In this document: positions 24,239 to 32,961 of the stretch, in pieces | Position numbering within the stretch: the first letter of the stretch is position 1 | How the letters are laid out: the number at the start of each line of letters is the position of its first letter | Source of the DNA: an uncultured Prevotella sp. | Lineage (GTDB): Bacteria; Bacteroidota; Bacteroidia; Bacteroidales; Bacteroidaceae | Reading direction: 5' to 3' | NCBI GenBank assembly: GCA_944320255.1 | Contig: CALUGU010000016.1 | Coordinates: 1 to 36,623, forward strand | Length of the DNA: 36,623 nt | Translations under genes and position numbers: made by a program | Notes under the pieces: generated by a model | What the model saw: the letters and a program-made list of their open reading frames with translations, nothing else | Told to the model about the DNA's origin: nothing | The model's database searches: none

Positions 24239-25156
24239 ATGTGGTTATTATTAGCGTTCTTATCAGCGGCTCTGCTCGGCTTTTATGATTCGTTCAAGAA
24301 AAAATCACTCGACGGCAACGCCGTAATCCCCGTGCTGTTCCTCAACACGCTGTTCTCGTCGCTCATCTTCCTGCCGTTCATCATCATTTCAGGCACGACC
24401 GACGTGCTCGACGGCACGATATTCCATACCGCGTCAGGCGGATGGGAGATGCACAAATACATCGTGCTTAAAAGCGTCATAGTGCTGTCGTCGTGGGTGT
24501 TCGGCTATTTCGGTATGAAACACCTGCCCCTCACCATCGTCGGCCCTATCAACGCCACGCGCCCGGTGATGGTGCTCATCGGAGCGTTCATCGTCTTTGG
24601 CGAACGCCTCAACATCTACCAGTGGATAGGCGTTGCGCTGGCCGTGGCCTCGTTTTTCATGCTGAGCCGCAGCGGCAAGAAGGAGGGCATCGACTTCAAG
24701 CACGACCGCTGGATTTACTTCGTGGTGCTGGCCGCGTTGCTCGGCGCCGTAAGCGGACTTTACGACAAGTATCTCATGGCGCCGAAAGGGCATGGCGGCG
24801 TAGGCCTCGACCGTATGATGGTGCAAAGCTGGTACAACATCTACCAATGCTTCATGATGCTGGCCATGATGATGCTGATATGGTGGCCCAAGCGCAAGAC
24901 CACCACGCGCTTCCGCTGGGACTGGTGCATCGTGCTGATAAGCGTGTTCCTCAGCGCGGCCGACTTCGTTTACTTCTACGCCTTGAGCGTCCCCGGCGCA
25001 ATGATCAGCATCGTGTCAATGATACGCCGCGGCAGCGTGATAGTGTCGTTCCTGTTCGGCGCGGTGCTCTTGCACGAAAAGAACCTCAAGAGCAAGGTGG
25101 TTGATCTCGCCCTCGTGCTGCTCGGTATGCTGTTCCTGTACATCGGCAGCAAGTAA
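24239..25156 (+). CDS. EamA/DMT-family transporter
   Basis: A 305-aa polytopic protein of the drug/metabolite transporter superfamily, EamA type, with about ten hydrophobic segments in two five-helix halves. It starts WLLLAFLSAALLGFYDSFKKKSL. The first half includes GPINATRPVMVLIGAFIVFGERLN, the typical end of an EamA repeat. The second ends with PGAMISIVSMIRRGSVIVSFLFGAVLLHEKNLKSK, the matching motif. Substrate and direction of transport are unknown. It lies 145 nt after truA, separated by an AT-rich repeat, and 205 nt before dapA, which has its own promoter. Confidence 0.88.
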   Translation: MWLLLAFLSAALLGFYDSFKKKSLDGNAVIPVLFLNTLFSSLIFLPFIIISGTTDVLDGTIFHTASGGWEMHKYIVLKSVIVLSSWVFGYFGMKHLPLTIVGPINATRPVMVLIGAFIVFGERLNIYQWIGVALAVASFFMLSRSGKKEGIDFKHDRWIYFVVLAALLGAVSGLYDKYLMAPKGHGGVGLDRMMVQSWYNIYQCFMMLAMMMLIWWPKRKTTTRFRWDWCIVLISVFLSAADFVYFYALSVPGAMISIVSMIRRGSVIVSFLFGAVLLHEKNLKSKVVDLALVLLGMLFLYIGSK

Positions 25157-25162
25157 GCAAAC

Positions 25163-25254
25163 TAAGAGTTAAGAATTAAGAGGTAAGAAAATGTGCAGTA
25201 TAAAAGTTATATCCAGCAAAGCATATTTTCTTAACTCTTAATTCTTAACTCTTA
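25163..25254. repeat. AT-rich inverted repeat, 34-nt arms, after the EamA gene
   Basis: Arms 25163-25196 and 25221-25254 pair at 32 of 34 positions with a 24-nt loop. Loop and right arm share ATAAA, TTAT, CCA and CAAAGCATATTTTC with the repeat at 21714-21812, so the two have a common origin and not only similar composition. Confidence 0.95.
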
Positions 25255-25294
25255 ATTCATAAATCCCCCTGTTTACTAAAAATAGTTAGTTTTA

Positions 25295-25326
25295 TTTGTA
25301 CTTTTGACACAAAAATAGTATTTTTG
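25295..25326 (+). promoter_or_regulatory. Bacteroidetes-type promoter for dapA
   Basis: TTTG at 25295-25298, a 20-nt spacer and TATTTTTG at 25319-25326. The dapA ATG is 35 nt downstream of the -7 box. An overlapping TACTTTTG at 25299 lacks a matching -33 element. Confidence 0.8.
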
Positions 25327-25361
25327 CATCTGATTTATAATAATTTTAAGGCGCAACTTTT

Positions 25362-26246
25362 ATGGCACACAATATATTCAAAGGTTTAGGGATAGCACTC
25401 GTGACACCGTTCACTACCGACGGCGAGGTGGACTATGTAGCGTTGAAAAGGCTGATAGAATACCAGATCGCCGGCGGGGCGGACTTCTTCTGCATACTCG
25501 CCACAACCGGTGAAACCCCAACGTTGACAAAAGACGAGAAACAAAAAATCAAGGAGCTTGTGGTTGACATGGCCGGCGACAAGATGCCCATACTCATCGG
25601 ATGCGGCGGCAACAACACGGCGGAAGTGGTGAACGAGTTGCAGACAGGTGACTTCTCCGGCATCGACGGCATACTGAGCGTATGCCCGTATTACAACAAG
25701 CCGTCGCAGGAAGGCCTTTACCAGCACTTCAAGACCATCGCTTCGGCGACAAAGCTGCCGGTTGTGCTATACAACGTGCCGGGACGCACGGGCGTCAACC
25801 TCAAAGCGGAGACAACGGTCAGGCTGGCGCGCGACTGCGCTAACATCGTAGGCATCAAGGAAGCCAGCGGCAACCTTGAGCAAGTGGACGAAATAATCAA
25901 GAACAAGCCTGACACGTTCGACGTAATCAGCGGCGACGACGCCCTGACGTTCCCGATGATTGCCTGCGGCGCGGCGGGCGTAATCTCGGTGATAGGCAAC
26001 GCCTTGCCAAAGGAGTTCTCACGGATGATAAGGCTTGAAATGAAAGGCGAAATAGAAAGCGCGCGCAAGATACACCATAAGTTCACTGACTTGTTCAGCC
26101 TGCTTTTCGTTGACGGAAACCCCGCCGGCGTAAAAGCCATGCTGCACGAGATGGGTATGATTGAGAACATTTTGCGCTTGCCGCTCGTGCCAACGCGCCT
26201 TACGACAATGCAGAAAATCAGCGAAAGCCTGAAGTTCAGGCTGTAA
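25362..26246 (+). CDS. dapA: 4-hydroxy-tetrahydrodipicolinate synthase
   Basis: DapA condenses pyruvate with aspartate semialdehyde, the first committed step toward meso-diaminopimelate and lysine. The 294-aa TIM-barrel protein has the Schiff-base lysine K166 in GIKEASG, the catalytic tyrosine Y137 in LYNVPGRTG, and the T48-T49 pair in ATTGETPTL. Length is normal. It has its own promoter and stands alone with respect to lysine genes. It faces hppA; the two stops are 47 nt apart, with a hairpin that extends into the hppA coding end. Confidence 0.96.
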   Translation: MAHNIFKGLGIALVTPFTTDGEVDYVALKRLIEYQIAGGADFFCILATTGETPTLTKDEKQKIKELVVDMAGDKMPILIGCGGNNTAEVVNELQTGDFSGIDGILSVCPYYNKPSQEGLYQHFKTIASATKLPVVLYNVPGRTGVNLKAETTVRLARDCANIVGIKEASGNLEQVDEIIKNKPDTFDVISGDDALTFPMIACGAAGVISVIGNALPKEFSRMIRLEMKGEIESARKIHHKFTDLFSLLFVDGNPAGVKAMLHEMGMIENILRLPLVPTRLTTMQKISESLKFRL

Positions 26247-26255
26247 ATACAATAA

Positions 26256-26326
26256 AACCAAGCCTTGGTTATGGCCGGGTTTACGGCGAAGCGTTAAATT
26301 AACGCTACCGTAAGCCCGGCCATAAC
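26256..26326. terminator. Bidirectional terminator overlapping the 3' end of hppA
   Basis: A 19-nt arm (26268-26286, GTTATGGCCGGGTTTACGG) pairs with 26308-26326 with one mismatch, and a 7-bp stem AGCGTTA/TAACGCT (290-296 with 300-306) nests inside. The right arm and inner stem include the hppA stop codon and its last ten codons. On the minus strand a small AACCAAG-CTTGGTT hairpin (26256-26270) followed by TTATT looks like a classic intrinsic terminator. Confidence 0.85.
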
Positions 26327-28495
26327 TATGCTTACCATAGACATCAGCTTGATTAAGATGTTGAGCGACGGCCCTGAAGTGTCCTTGAACGGGTCGCCTA
26401 CTGTGTCACCAACGATTGCCGCCTTGTGGCACGGAGACCCCTTGCCGCCATAGTTTCCTTCCTCTATCAGCTTCTTGGCATTGTCCCACGCCCCGCCCGA
26501 ATTTGCCATGAACACGGCCAAGGTGAAACCTGTTGACATACCGCCGACCAAGAGTCCCAACACGCCCGCTACTCCGAAGACCATCCCGACGACAACGGGA
26601 ATGACGATGGCGAGCAACGACGGCAGCACCATTTCGTGCAAGGCCGAACGTGTTGAGATTTTGATGCAACGCCCATAGTCGGGTGTAGCCTTTCCTTCAA
26701 GTATCCCCTTAATCTCACGGAACTGGCGGCGCACTTCCTCCACCATCGACCCGGCGGCACGCCCCACGGCGCCCATCGTGATGCCGCTGAACATAAATGC
26801 AGCCATTGCTCCGATGAACACACCTACCAAAACGTTTGGATTCATCAAGTTGACCTGGAAGAAATCAATCATATCTAACAATCCCGCATTCGTAGGATCA
26901 AAAGCCTTGCCCAGATTATCGACAAACGTTGCGCCGTCATTCATCGCCTTTACCATGTTGATTTTTATCTCCTCTACATACGATGCAAGCAAAGCCAAAG
27001 CCGTAAGGGCCGCGCTGCCTATGGCAAAACCTTTGCCCGTGGCGGCCGTAGTGTTGCCTAAAGCGTCAAGAGCGTCGGTGCGTTTGCGCACTTCCGGGTC
27101 GAGTCCGCTCATCTCGGCATTACCTCCGGCGTTATCGGCGATAGGCCCGTAAGCGTCGGTTGCAAGCGTTATGCCGAGCGTTGAGAGCATTCCCACTGCC
27201 GCGATGCCGATGCCGTAAAGCCCCTTTGATATGCTCGAAGAACTCATCGACATGTCAAAACCATTGGCGCATAAATAACTTGCCATTATCGCAACAGATA
27301 TTGTGGCCACCGGAACCATAGTCGAAATCATCCCAGTGCCTATGCCTTTTATTATGACTGTCGCCGAACCTGTCTCTGAAGACTTGGCAATGCTCTTTGT
27401 AGGCTTGTAACTTTGACTTGTATAATATTCCGTCGCAGCCCCTATTATCACGCCTGCCGCCAGGCCGCTGATGACTGAAAACGACACGCCAATCCAATTC
27501 TCCAACTCCAGGAAATACATTATAACGAACGTTGCCACGGCTATCAAGCAAGCCGAAGCATTCGTACCGAGGCTTAACGAATGAAGCAAGTCACGCATAG
27601 TAGCACCCTCTTTCGTGCGCACCAAGAATATTCCGGCAAGCGAAAGGAATATGCCGACGGCAGCAATAAGCATCGGCGCAACGACGGCTTTCATCTGCAT
27701 ATCACCGTCCAAGGCAAAAGCCGTGGCACCAAGAGCCGCCGTGCTAAGTATGCTTCCGCAATAACTTTCATACAAGTCAGCCCCCATGCCGGCCACATCA
27801 CCTACGTTGTCGCCCACGTTGTCTGCTATCGTGGCCGGATTGCGGGGGTCGTCCTCCGGTATGTCAGCCTCAACCTTGCCCACAAGATCAGCCCCGACAT
27901 CGGCAGCCTTGGTGTAAATGCCACCGCCTACACGGGCGAACAAGGCCTGGGTTGACGCCCCCATGCCGAACGTAAGCATAGTTGTCGTTATCGTAACGAG
28001 CGCCATGTCATCGCCTTCATAAAACTCGCCGAGCAAGACAAACCATAAAGCTATGTCAAGAAGGCCAAGCCCGACGACAACAAGCCCCATCACAGCCCCG
28101 CTCCTGAACGCTATGCGCAAACCGCTGTCGAGGCTGCGGCTAACGGCATTCGCCGTGCGCGCCGAAGCGTAAGTAGCCGTCTTCATGCCGAAGAAGCCGC
28201 AAAGCCCGGAGAATATTCCACCTGTCAAGAAGGCGAAAGGCACCCAAGGGTTCTGCACATGGAGGACATACGCCATGAAAGCGAACACGGCGCAAAGGAT
28301 GACAAATATAATGCCGACCACCTTATACTGCTGCTTGAGGTAAGCCATTGCGCCGACACGTATGTAGCCGGCAATTTCTTTCATGCGGTCAGTACCTTCG
28401 TCTTCTCTCATCATATGCTTGAAGAAATACCAAGCCATAGCCAGTGCACACACCGAAGCAAGCGGAACCAGCCAGAAAACCGTTGGAATATTCAT
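26294..28495 (-). CDS. hppA: K+-dependent membrane pyrophosphatase (ion pump)
   Basis: A 733-aa membrane-integral pyrophosphatase that hydrolyses PPi in the cytoplasm and exports Na+ and/or H+. There are about 16 hydrophobic segments. PPi/Mg-binding motifs are GADLVGKVE and DNVGDNVGDVAGMGADLYESY in parts, a central DNAGGNAEMSG, and KAAIVGDTVGDPFKDT near the C terminus. The K+-dependence signature GNTTAATGK (residues 480-488) has A484 and G487, where K+-independent enzymes have K and T. Several Bacteroides enzymes of this group are known to pump both Na+ and H+; whether this one does is inference. It is the last gene of the rlmD-porin-hppA stretch, 81 nt after the porin. Confidence 0.95.
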   Translation of the reverse strand: MNIPTVFWLVPLASVCALAMAWYFFKHMMREDEGTDRMKEIAGYIRVGAMAYLKQQYKVVGIIFVILCAVFAFMAYVLHVQNPWVPFAFLTGGIFSGLCGFFGMKTATYASARTANAVSRSLDSGLRIAFRSGAVMGLVVVGLGLLDIALWFVLLGEFYEGDDMALVTITTTMLTFGMGASTQALFARVGGGIYTKAADVGADLVGKVEADIPEDDPRNPATIADNVGDNVGDVAGMGADLYESYCGSILSTAALGATAFALDGDMQMKAVVAPMLIAAVGIFLSLAGIFLVRTKEGATMRDLLHSLSLGTNASACLIAVATFVIMYFLELENWIGVSFSVISGLAAGVIIGAATEYYTSQSYKPTKSIAKSSETGSATVIIKGIGTGMISTMVPVATISVAIMASYLCANGFDMSMSSSSISKGLYGIGIAAVGMLSTLGITLATDAYGPIADNAGGNAEMSGLDPEVRKRTDALDALGNTTAATGKGFAIGSAALTALALLASYVEEIKINMVKAMNDGATFVDNLGKAFDPTNAGLLDMIDFFQVNLMNPNVLVGVFIGAMAAFMFSGITMGAVGRAAGSMVEEVRRQFREIKGILEGKATPDYGRCIKISTRSALHEMVLPSLLAIVIPVVVGMVFGVAGVLGLLVGGMSTGFTLAVFMANSGGAWDNAKKLIEEGNYGGKGSPCHKAAIVGDTVGDPFKDTSGPSLNILIKLMSMVSIVMAGLTVALI

Positions 28496-28576
28496 ATTAA
28501 AATGTTTTATTTATATGGTAAAGATTTATTAAGACAAGGCGCAGGCAAACCTATCTGCCTGGCCTCCTGCACCAAC

Positions 28577-29692
28577 TTAGAACCTGAAAGACAACTGAGT
28601 GTCTATCATACTGTAGTTGTGGCGGGCGAGAGAACGGTCGTTTACAAAGGCGTATTCCAAGTTTATCTGCAAGTTCTTGACGAAAAGATAGTCAACGCCA
28701 ATCTCGTAAAATGTCTTGCTTGTTCCCCACTCCGCCCTTGGACGATAAAAGTCATAACGGGCCTTAACGTGCAATTTGTTCTTTATTACCGGCGCAATAG
28801 CCAAGGCGTAAAAGCCATCCGCCTTGTCGCCGGCCTCATGGTTCACTTCATCCACTTTCGCATCAGAGCTTTGATTGTAAACAGTTGTGAAACCTAAGCC
28901 TGTAGAATGGATGTATTCCGAACGGAAAGTCCAGTCGTCAACGACGTATTCACCGCTTATTGCATAACGCCGTTTAGCAAGGCTTTTCACCCCGTCGACC
29001 CCTTTGCGGGCGTATGAACCGGTCCAGCCGAACGCCCCGATGCGCAAGCCTTCAACCGGCATAACCCACAATCCGCCGATAACGTCTTTCTGGTTGTCAA
29101 CATCTTTGGTGTTGATGCCTTGCCCGTTGAACACTCCTACTTGGTAATGCAACAACGGCCGGCCAGCCGATGTCTTAATCAAATCACCCTGAAGCTGCAC
29201 ACCTATGTCACGGCCGTTGGACGAATGCTCCCCCACCCTGTCGTTGAAACCGGCCAACTTGCTGACGTTCTGAGAATAACTCATAAAGCCTTGGTCTATC
29301 GGGTTCATCGGGTTCTCAAACGTAAAGGGACGCTTGAACTGTCCTGCCTTTATCTTAAGGAAAGGCAGTTTCTGCCATTCAAGATATACGTCAACGAGCC
29401 TCGGACTTTCACCCAAGGTTGAAGTGTTGCCGTTCACCTGTCCTTGGAGCTTATAGGCGAAGTCTCCGAGTATGCGCCCGTCAAGCGAAAGACGCACCAT
29501 CCGCACATTGAACGAGTTGCTTTCAGCCCCGTGCTGTCCGCTGTACTGATATTGCCCCATCGCGTAACCGCTCAACTTCGGCTTGCTAAAGATTTGCGTT
29601 TTCTCACCGGCATTCACCTGTGAAAAGGCGAAAAGGCAAAGAAACAAGAAGGTAAAAAAGCCCGCAGACTTACCTGTCATAGATATATTCAT
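28577..29692 (-). CDS. OprO/OprP-like outer-membrane porin
   Basis: A 371-aa outer-membrane beta-barrel of the phosphate-selective porin (OprO/OprP) family. The signal peptide is MNISMTGKSAGFFTFLFLCL followed by FAFSQVNAG, with likely cleavage after VNA. The mature part alternates short amphipathic strands such as KLSGYAMGQYQYSG, ITGKS-like turns and PFTFENPMNPIDQGFMSYSQ, and it ends in the aromatic residue F (DTQLSFRF), as barrels do for BamA recognition. I choose the ATG at 29692; the frame is open to 29719 but MFMYSLKPT is not signal-like and abuts the rlmD stop. Substrate is probably phosphate or pyrophosphate by family, not proven. A link to the neighbouring pyrophosphatase is a guess. 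Confidence 0.85.
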   Translation of the reverse strand: MNISMTGKSAGFFTFLFLCLFAFSQVNAGEKTQIFSKPKLSGYAMGQYQYSGQHGAESNSFNVRMVRLSLDGRILGDFAYKLQGQVNGNTSTLGESPRLVDVYLEWQKLPFLKIKAGQFKRPFTFENPMNPIDQGFMSYSQNVSKLAGFNDRVGEHSSNGRDIGVQLQGDLIKTSAGRPLLHYQVGVFNGQGINTKDVDNQKDVIGGLWVMPVEGLRIGAFGWTGSYARKGVDGVKSLAKRRYAISGEYVVDDWTFRSEYIHSTGLGFTTVYNQSSDAKVDEVNHEAGDKADGFYALAIAPVIKNKLHVKARYDFYRPRAEWGTSKTFYEIGVDYLFVKNLQINLEYAFVNDRSLARHNYSMIDTQLSFRF

Positions 29693-29719
29693 CGTTGGTT
29701 TCAAACTATACATAAACAT

Positions 29720-31141
29720 TTAATCCCTTTTATTCAACAAAACTACATTCTCCATATGCGGCGTATGCGGGAACATATCCACCGGCTGGACTGCCTCCAC
29801 CTTATAATATTGGTCGAGCAAGGCAAGGTCGCGCGCCTGGGTTGCAGGATTGCAACTCACATAGACGATGCGCTTCGCCGCGGCACGGATGATGGTCTGC
29901 ACCACGTCGGGGTGCATTCCGGCGCGCGGCGGGTCGGTTATGATTACGTCCGGACGGCCGTTCTCGTTGATGAACTCATCCGTAAGGATGTCTTTCATGT
30001 CGCCGGCGTAAAACGCCGTGTTGGTTATCCCGTTGATTTCAGAATTCACCTTGGCGTCCTCGATGGCTTCAGGCACATACTCTATGCCCACCACCTTGCG
30101 CGCGTAACGCGACACGAAGTTGGCTATCGTGCCCGTCCCCGTGTAAAGGTCGTAAACAAGTTCTCCGCCCGTTAGCCCCGCAAAATCGCGCACTACGGAA
30201 TAAAGACGGAAGGCCTGTTCGGTGTTTGTCTGGTAAAAACTTTTCGCCCCGACCTTGAACTTAAGCCCGTCCATAGTCTCGAAGATATGGTCGTTGCCCT
30301 TAAACACCTGTAAATCAAGGTCGTTGTAAGTGTCGTTAAACTTTTGGTTGTCAACATACAGCAACGCCGTAATCTCCGGGAAGGCGTCGGCTATGTGCTG
30401 CATCAATGCCTTGGCGCGCGCTTCGTCGCCCTCCTCGTCATAGTGGAACTGCACGAGCACCATCCATTCGCCCGTGTCGGAGTTGCGTATCACGATGTCG
30501 CGCAGCAGACCGTGCTTGCCGCGCAGGTCGTAAAACGTCATGCCCGTGGCATAGGCATAGTCACGGATTTCATTCCTTATGCGGTTGTGCAGGTCGTCCA
30601 TCAGGTAGCATTTTTCCACTGGCAATATCTTGTCGAACGCCCCTGTGATGTGGAAACCGATGGCGTTCATCTGCGAATACTCCGTGCCAGACGCTATTTC
30701 TTCCTTCGTAAGCCAACGCTTGTTGCAGCATCCGAACTCCAACTTGTTACGGTAGCCGAACGTCTTTTCGGAGCCGAGGATTGGTTTTAGTTCAGGCAAT
30801 TCCACCTTGCCGATGCGCGTCAGCTGGTCGTACACTTGCTTTTGCTTCATCTTCAGCTGCTCACTGTAAGGCACGTTCTGCCACTTGCAGCCGCCGCACA
30901 CTCCGAAGTGGGCGCACCGCGGCTCAACGCGCACGTCGCTTGGCTTCACCATCCTTACTATCTCCGCCTCGCAATAGCTGTGTTTCTTACGGCGCACTTG
31001 CAAGTCAACCACGTCTCCGGGAACGGCGAACGGCACGAACACTACAAGGTCGTTGACCCTCGCCAGCGACTTCCCCTCCGCCGCGTAGTCCGTTATTGTT
31101 ACGTTTTCTAATATGGGTAACGGTTTCTTCTTTCTGCTCAT
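29720..31141 (-). CDS. rlmD: 23S rRNA (uracil-C5)-methyltransferase, RlmD/TrmA family
   Basis: A 473-aa SAM-dependent RNA m5U methyltransferase of the RlmD/RumA group, which methylates U1939 of 23S rRNA in E. coli. An N-terminal TRAM domain (about residues 8-70) is followed by the [4Fe-4S] cluster motif with C76, C82 and C85 in CAHFGVCGGC. A fourth cysteine is likely in FGCC. The methyltransferase domain has YDLYTGTGTIANF as SAM loop, ITDPPRAGMHP, and the catalytic cysteine in VSCNPATQARD. I choose the ATG at 31141 (MSRKKKPLPI); the upstream reading frame does not look coding. Other family members (RlmC, TrmA) are possible, so the target base is inferred. The porin follows 27 nt later. Confidence 0.92.
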   Translation of the reverse strand: MSRKKKPLPILENVTITDYAAEGKSLARVNDLVVFVPFAVPGDVVDLQVRRKKHSYCEAEIVRMVKPSDVRVEPRCAHFGVCGGCKWQNVPYSEQLKMKQKQVYDQLTRIGKVELPELKPILGSEKTFGYRNKLEFGCCNKRWLTKEEIASGTEYSQMNAIGFHITGAFDKILPVEKCYLMDDLHNRIRNEIRDYAYATGMTFYDLRGKHGLLRDIVIRNSDTGEWMVLVQFHYDEEGDEARAKALMQHIADAFPEITALLYVDNQKFNDTYNDLDLQVFKGNDHIFETMDGLKFKVGAKSFYQTNTEQAFRLYSVVRDFAGLTGGELVYDLYTGTGTIANFVSRYARKVVGIEYVPEAIEDAKVNSEINGITNTAFYAGDMKDILTDEFINENGRPDVIITDPPRAGMHPDVVQTIIRAAAKRIVYVSCNPATQARDLALLDQYYKVEAVQPVDMFPHTPHMENVVLLNKRD

Positions 31142-31225
31142 CTCGTAAATTATGGCAACAGACGGCGTGCAGACAAGCGAACAAAACGTAACCTTGCACA
31201 ACACTCCGTCTAAACAAATTTAGTG

Positions 31226-31233
31226 CAAAGATA
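31226..31233 (-). promoter_or_regulatory. Probable -7 box for rlmD
   Basis: TATCTTTG on the minus strand matches TAnnTTTG and lies about 85 nt before the rlmD ATG. Candidate TTTG words at 31246 and 31256 are 12 and 22 nt away, not the usual 19-20. Confidence 0.45.
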
Positions 31234-31264
31234 ACGGATATTTTTCAAAGGGGGACAAAAAATT

Positions 31265-31352
31265 AAGAATTAAAAATTAAGAATTAAGAAAATATGCTTT
31301 GCCGATAAAAAAGACGGCGGCATATTTTCTTAATTCTTAATTTTTAATTCTT
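31265..31352. repeat. AT-rich perfect 33-bp inverted repeat after glnA
   Basis: Arms 31265-31297 and 31320-31352 are perfectly complementary with a 22-nt loop. Read on the minus strand, its loop and inner arm carry TTAT and CAAAGCATATTTTC like the repeats at 21714 and 25163. It is in opposite orientation to those, and is placed just past the stop codon of minus-strand glnA. Confidence 0.95.
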
Positions 31353-31364
31353 TACTTAATTTGC

Positions 31365-32864
31365 TTATCCGCAATGGAACGAAGCGCGCACGAGCTTCTG
31401 CATAAGTTCGGCGTCTTTCTCGGCGGCGGCGCGCAGGTTGGCGTCGTCAAAGCCGCGGAGCTTGCTTATTATACCGTCAATCATGCGGGGCGAGAACACT
31501 CCGCCGGCCTCGTAAACGGCACGGTGCTTCTCAAGCCAGTCGGCTGAAGCCACGCAGCAGTCGGGCAGCTGCTCGAACTTGTCGTTGTTGCTGCCGCTCT
31601 CGCCAAGGCCTACATACTTGTCTGCGGCTATGCCGAGAGCCTTGTCTTCAGCCATTTCCAAGCCGTAACGGCAGGCCACGCACAAGCCGGCCATCAGCTG
31701 GTAAACGTCGGCCGAAGCGTCAGGCGAGCGCATCTCTACGGTTTGCTTCAGCGTAGTATCGCTCTCTGTCGCACTTTCCAGCTTATTAGCCTGCACGCAC
31801 ATATCCTTGCCCGACGTCCAGCCCAGCGGCACACGCACGAGTACGGAGCGGTTGCAGTCGCCCCAGCAGACGCTCGTGGGCGCCTCCTGATGGGGCACAA
31901 GGCGGAAGTAAGACACGGGAGTCTTGTTGCCGAAAGCCGTGATTGACGGCGCAAGCTCCATCATCCCGGCTATGGCGCGGCGCGCCTCGGCCGAGAGCTT
32001 GCCGCCGGCGGTCATGCAGTTGCGGCCGCCCTTCATCATGCGCATGTGTATGTGCATGCCCGAACCGGCCTTGCCCACGGTTATCTTCGGGGCGAACGTA
32101 ACGTCAAGACCGTACTCGTAGGCCAAGTTGCGTATCACCCACTTGGCCAGCACCAACTGGTCGGCCGCGCTCTCTACGGGGCACGGCAGGAACTCTATTT
32201 CGTTTTGCTCGTACACCCGGCCGCCCTCGGTGAAGTTGCCCACCTCGGAGTGGCCGTACTTTATCTGTCCGCCGGTCTGGGCGATGAACGCCATGCACTT
32301 CTTGCGGAACTCGCCCAGCTTGGCGAACGGGCCTGACTCGTGGTAGCCGCGCTGGTCAACGGCGGGGAACATCTCGTCGTCTTCGGTTATCACGTAATAC
32401 TCAAGCTCGCCCATAGCCTCGTAAGTCATGCCCGTGGAGGCAGTGAACGCCTCGGCGGCGCGGTGCAGCGTCTGTTCCGGGGAGCACACGAAGGGTTCGC
32501 CGTCCTTGTCGAAGAACGAGCAGAGCATGCACAGCGTGGGAATTTCGGAGAACGGACTTACGAACGCCGTGCGGAAACGCGGCAGCACGTAAAGGTCGCT
32601 GCTCTCGGCCTCGACGAACGAGGGGAACAGGCTTGAGCCGTCAACGCGCTCGCCGTCGTTGAGGATTGTCTCAAGGTAAGCAAGATTGTTAATCATGAAA
32701 CTGAGCGTCTTCACGCGCCCGTCTTCGGCGGGATACATGAAATCTACAATCTTTATGCCCTTCTCTTGCACAAAGGCTACGATGTCGGCCTTGGTCAGCT
32801 CTGAAGCCGGTTTCTTGAAAAACGCCACCAATTCGTTGGCATTCATTTCCACTGTCTTGTCCAT
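31365..32864 (-). CDS. glnA: Glutamine synthetase (type I-like, ~500 aa)
   Basis: Glutamine synthetase joins ammonia to glutamate with ATP. The 499-aa protein shows a beta-grasp N-terminal part with FMINNLAYLETILNDGERVDGSS, then the catalytic domain. Visible motifs are GELEYYVITEDD, GSGMHIHMRM (ATP/metal-binding HIH region), RLVPHQEAPTSVCWGDCNRS and VEMRSPDASADVY. It is far shorter than the ~730-aa type III enzymes common in Bacteroidetes and is distinct from them. The NLY adenylylation motif of enterobacterial enzymes is not recognisable, so control by adenylylation is unlikely. A full promoter lies upstream. No nitrogen-regulation gene is adjacent. A glutamine-synthetase-like enzyme on another substrate cannot be excluded, but the core motifs look intact. 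Confidence 0.88.
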   Translation of the reverse strand: MDKTVEMNANELVAFFKKPASELTKADIVAFVQEKGIKIVDFMYPAEDGRVKTLSFMINNLAYLETILNDGERVDGSSLFPSFVEAESSDLYVLPRFRTAFVSPFSEIPTLCMLCSFFDKDGEPFVCSPEQTLHRAAEAFTASTGMTYEAMGELEYYVITEDDEMFPAVDQRGYHESGPFAKLGEFRKKCMAFIAQTGGQIKYGHSEVGNFTEGGRVYEQNEIEFLPCPVESAADQLVLAKWVIRNLAYEYGLDVTFAPKITVGKAGSGMHIHMRMMKGGRNCMTAGGKLSAEARRAIAGMMELAPSITAFGNKTPVSYFRLVPHQEAPTSVCWGDCNRSVLVRVPLGWTSGKDMCVQANKLESATESDTTLKQTVEMRSPDASADVYQLMAGLCVACRYGLEMAEDKALGIAADKYVGLGESGSNNDKFEQLPDCCVASADWLEKHRAVYEAGGVFSPRMIDGIISKLRGFDDANLRAAAEKDAELMQKLVRASFHCG

Positions 32865-32928
32865 AGTAATAAAATTTAAGTATGTCTTTTAAGATTTAAC
32901 GTCAATCACGGCGCAATGGTTACGCCTC

Positions 32929-32961
32929 GCAAATATAGGCCTTTTTAGTTCGTCAAACAAA
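32929..32961 (-). promoter_or_regulatory. Bacteroidetes-type promoter for glnA
   Basis: On the minus strand TTTG (32961-32958), a 20-nt spacer and TATATTTG (32937-32930) match the consensus. The ATG is 65 nt beyond the -7 box. Confidence 0.75.
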
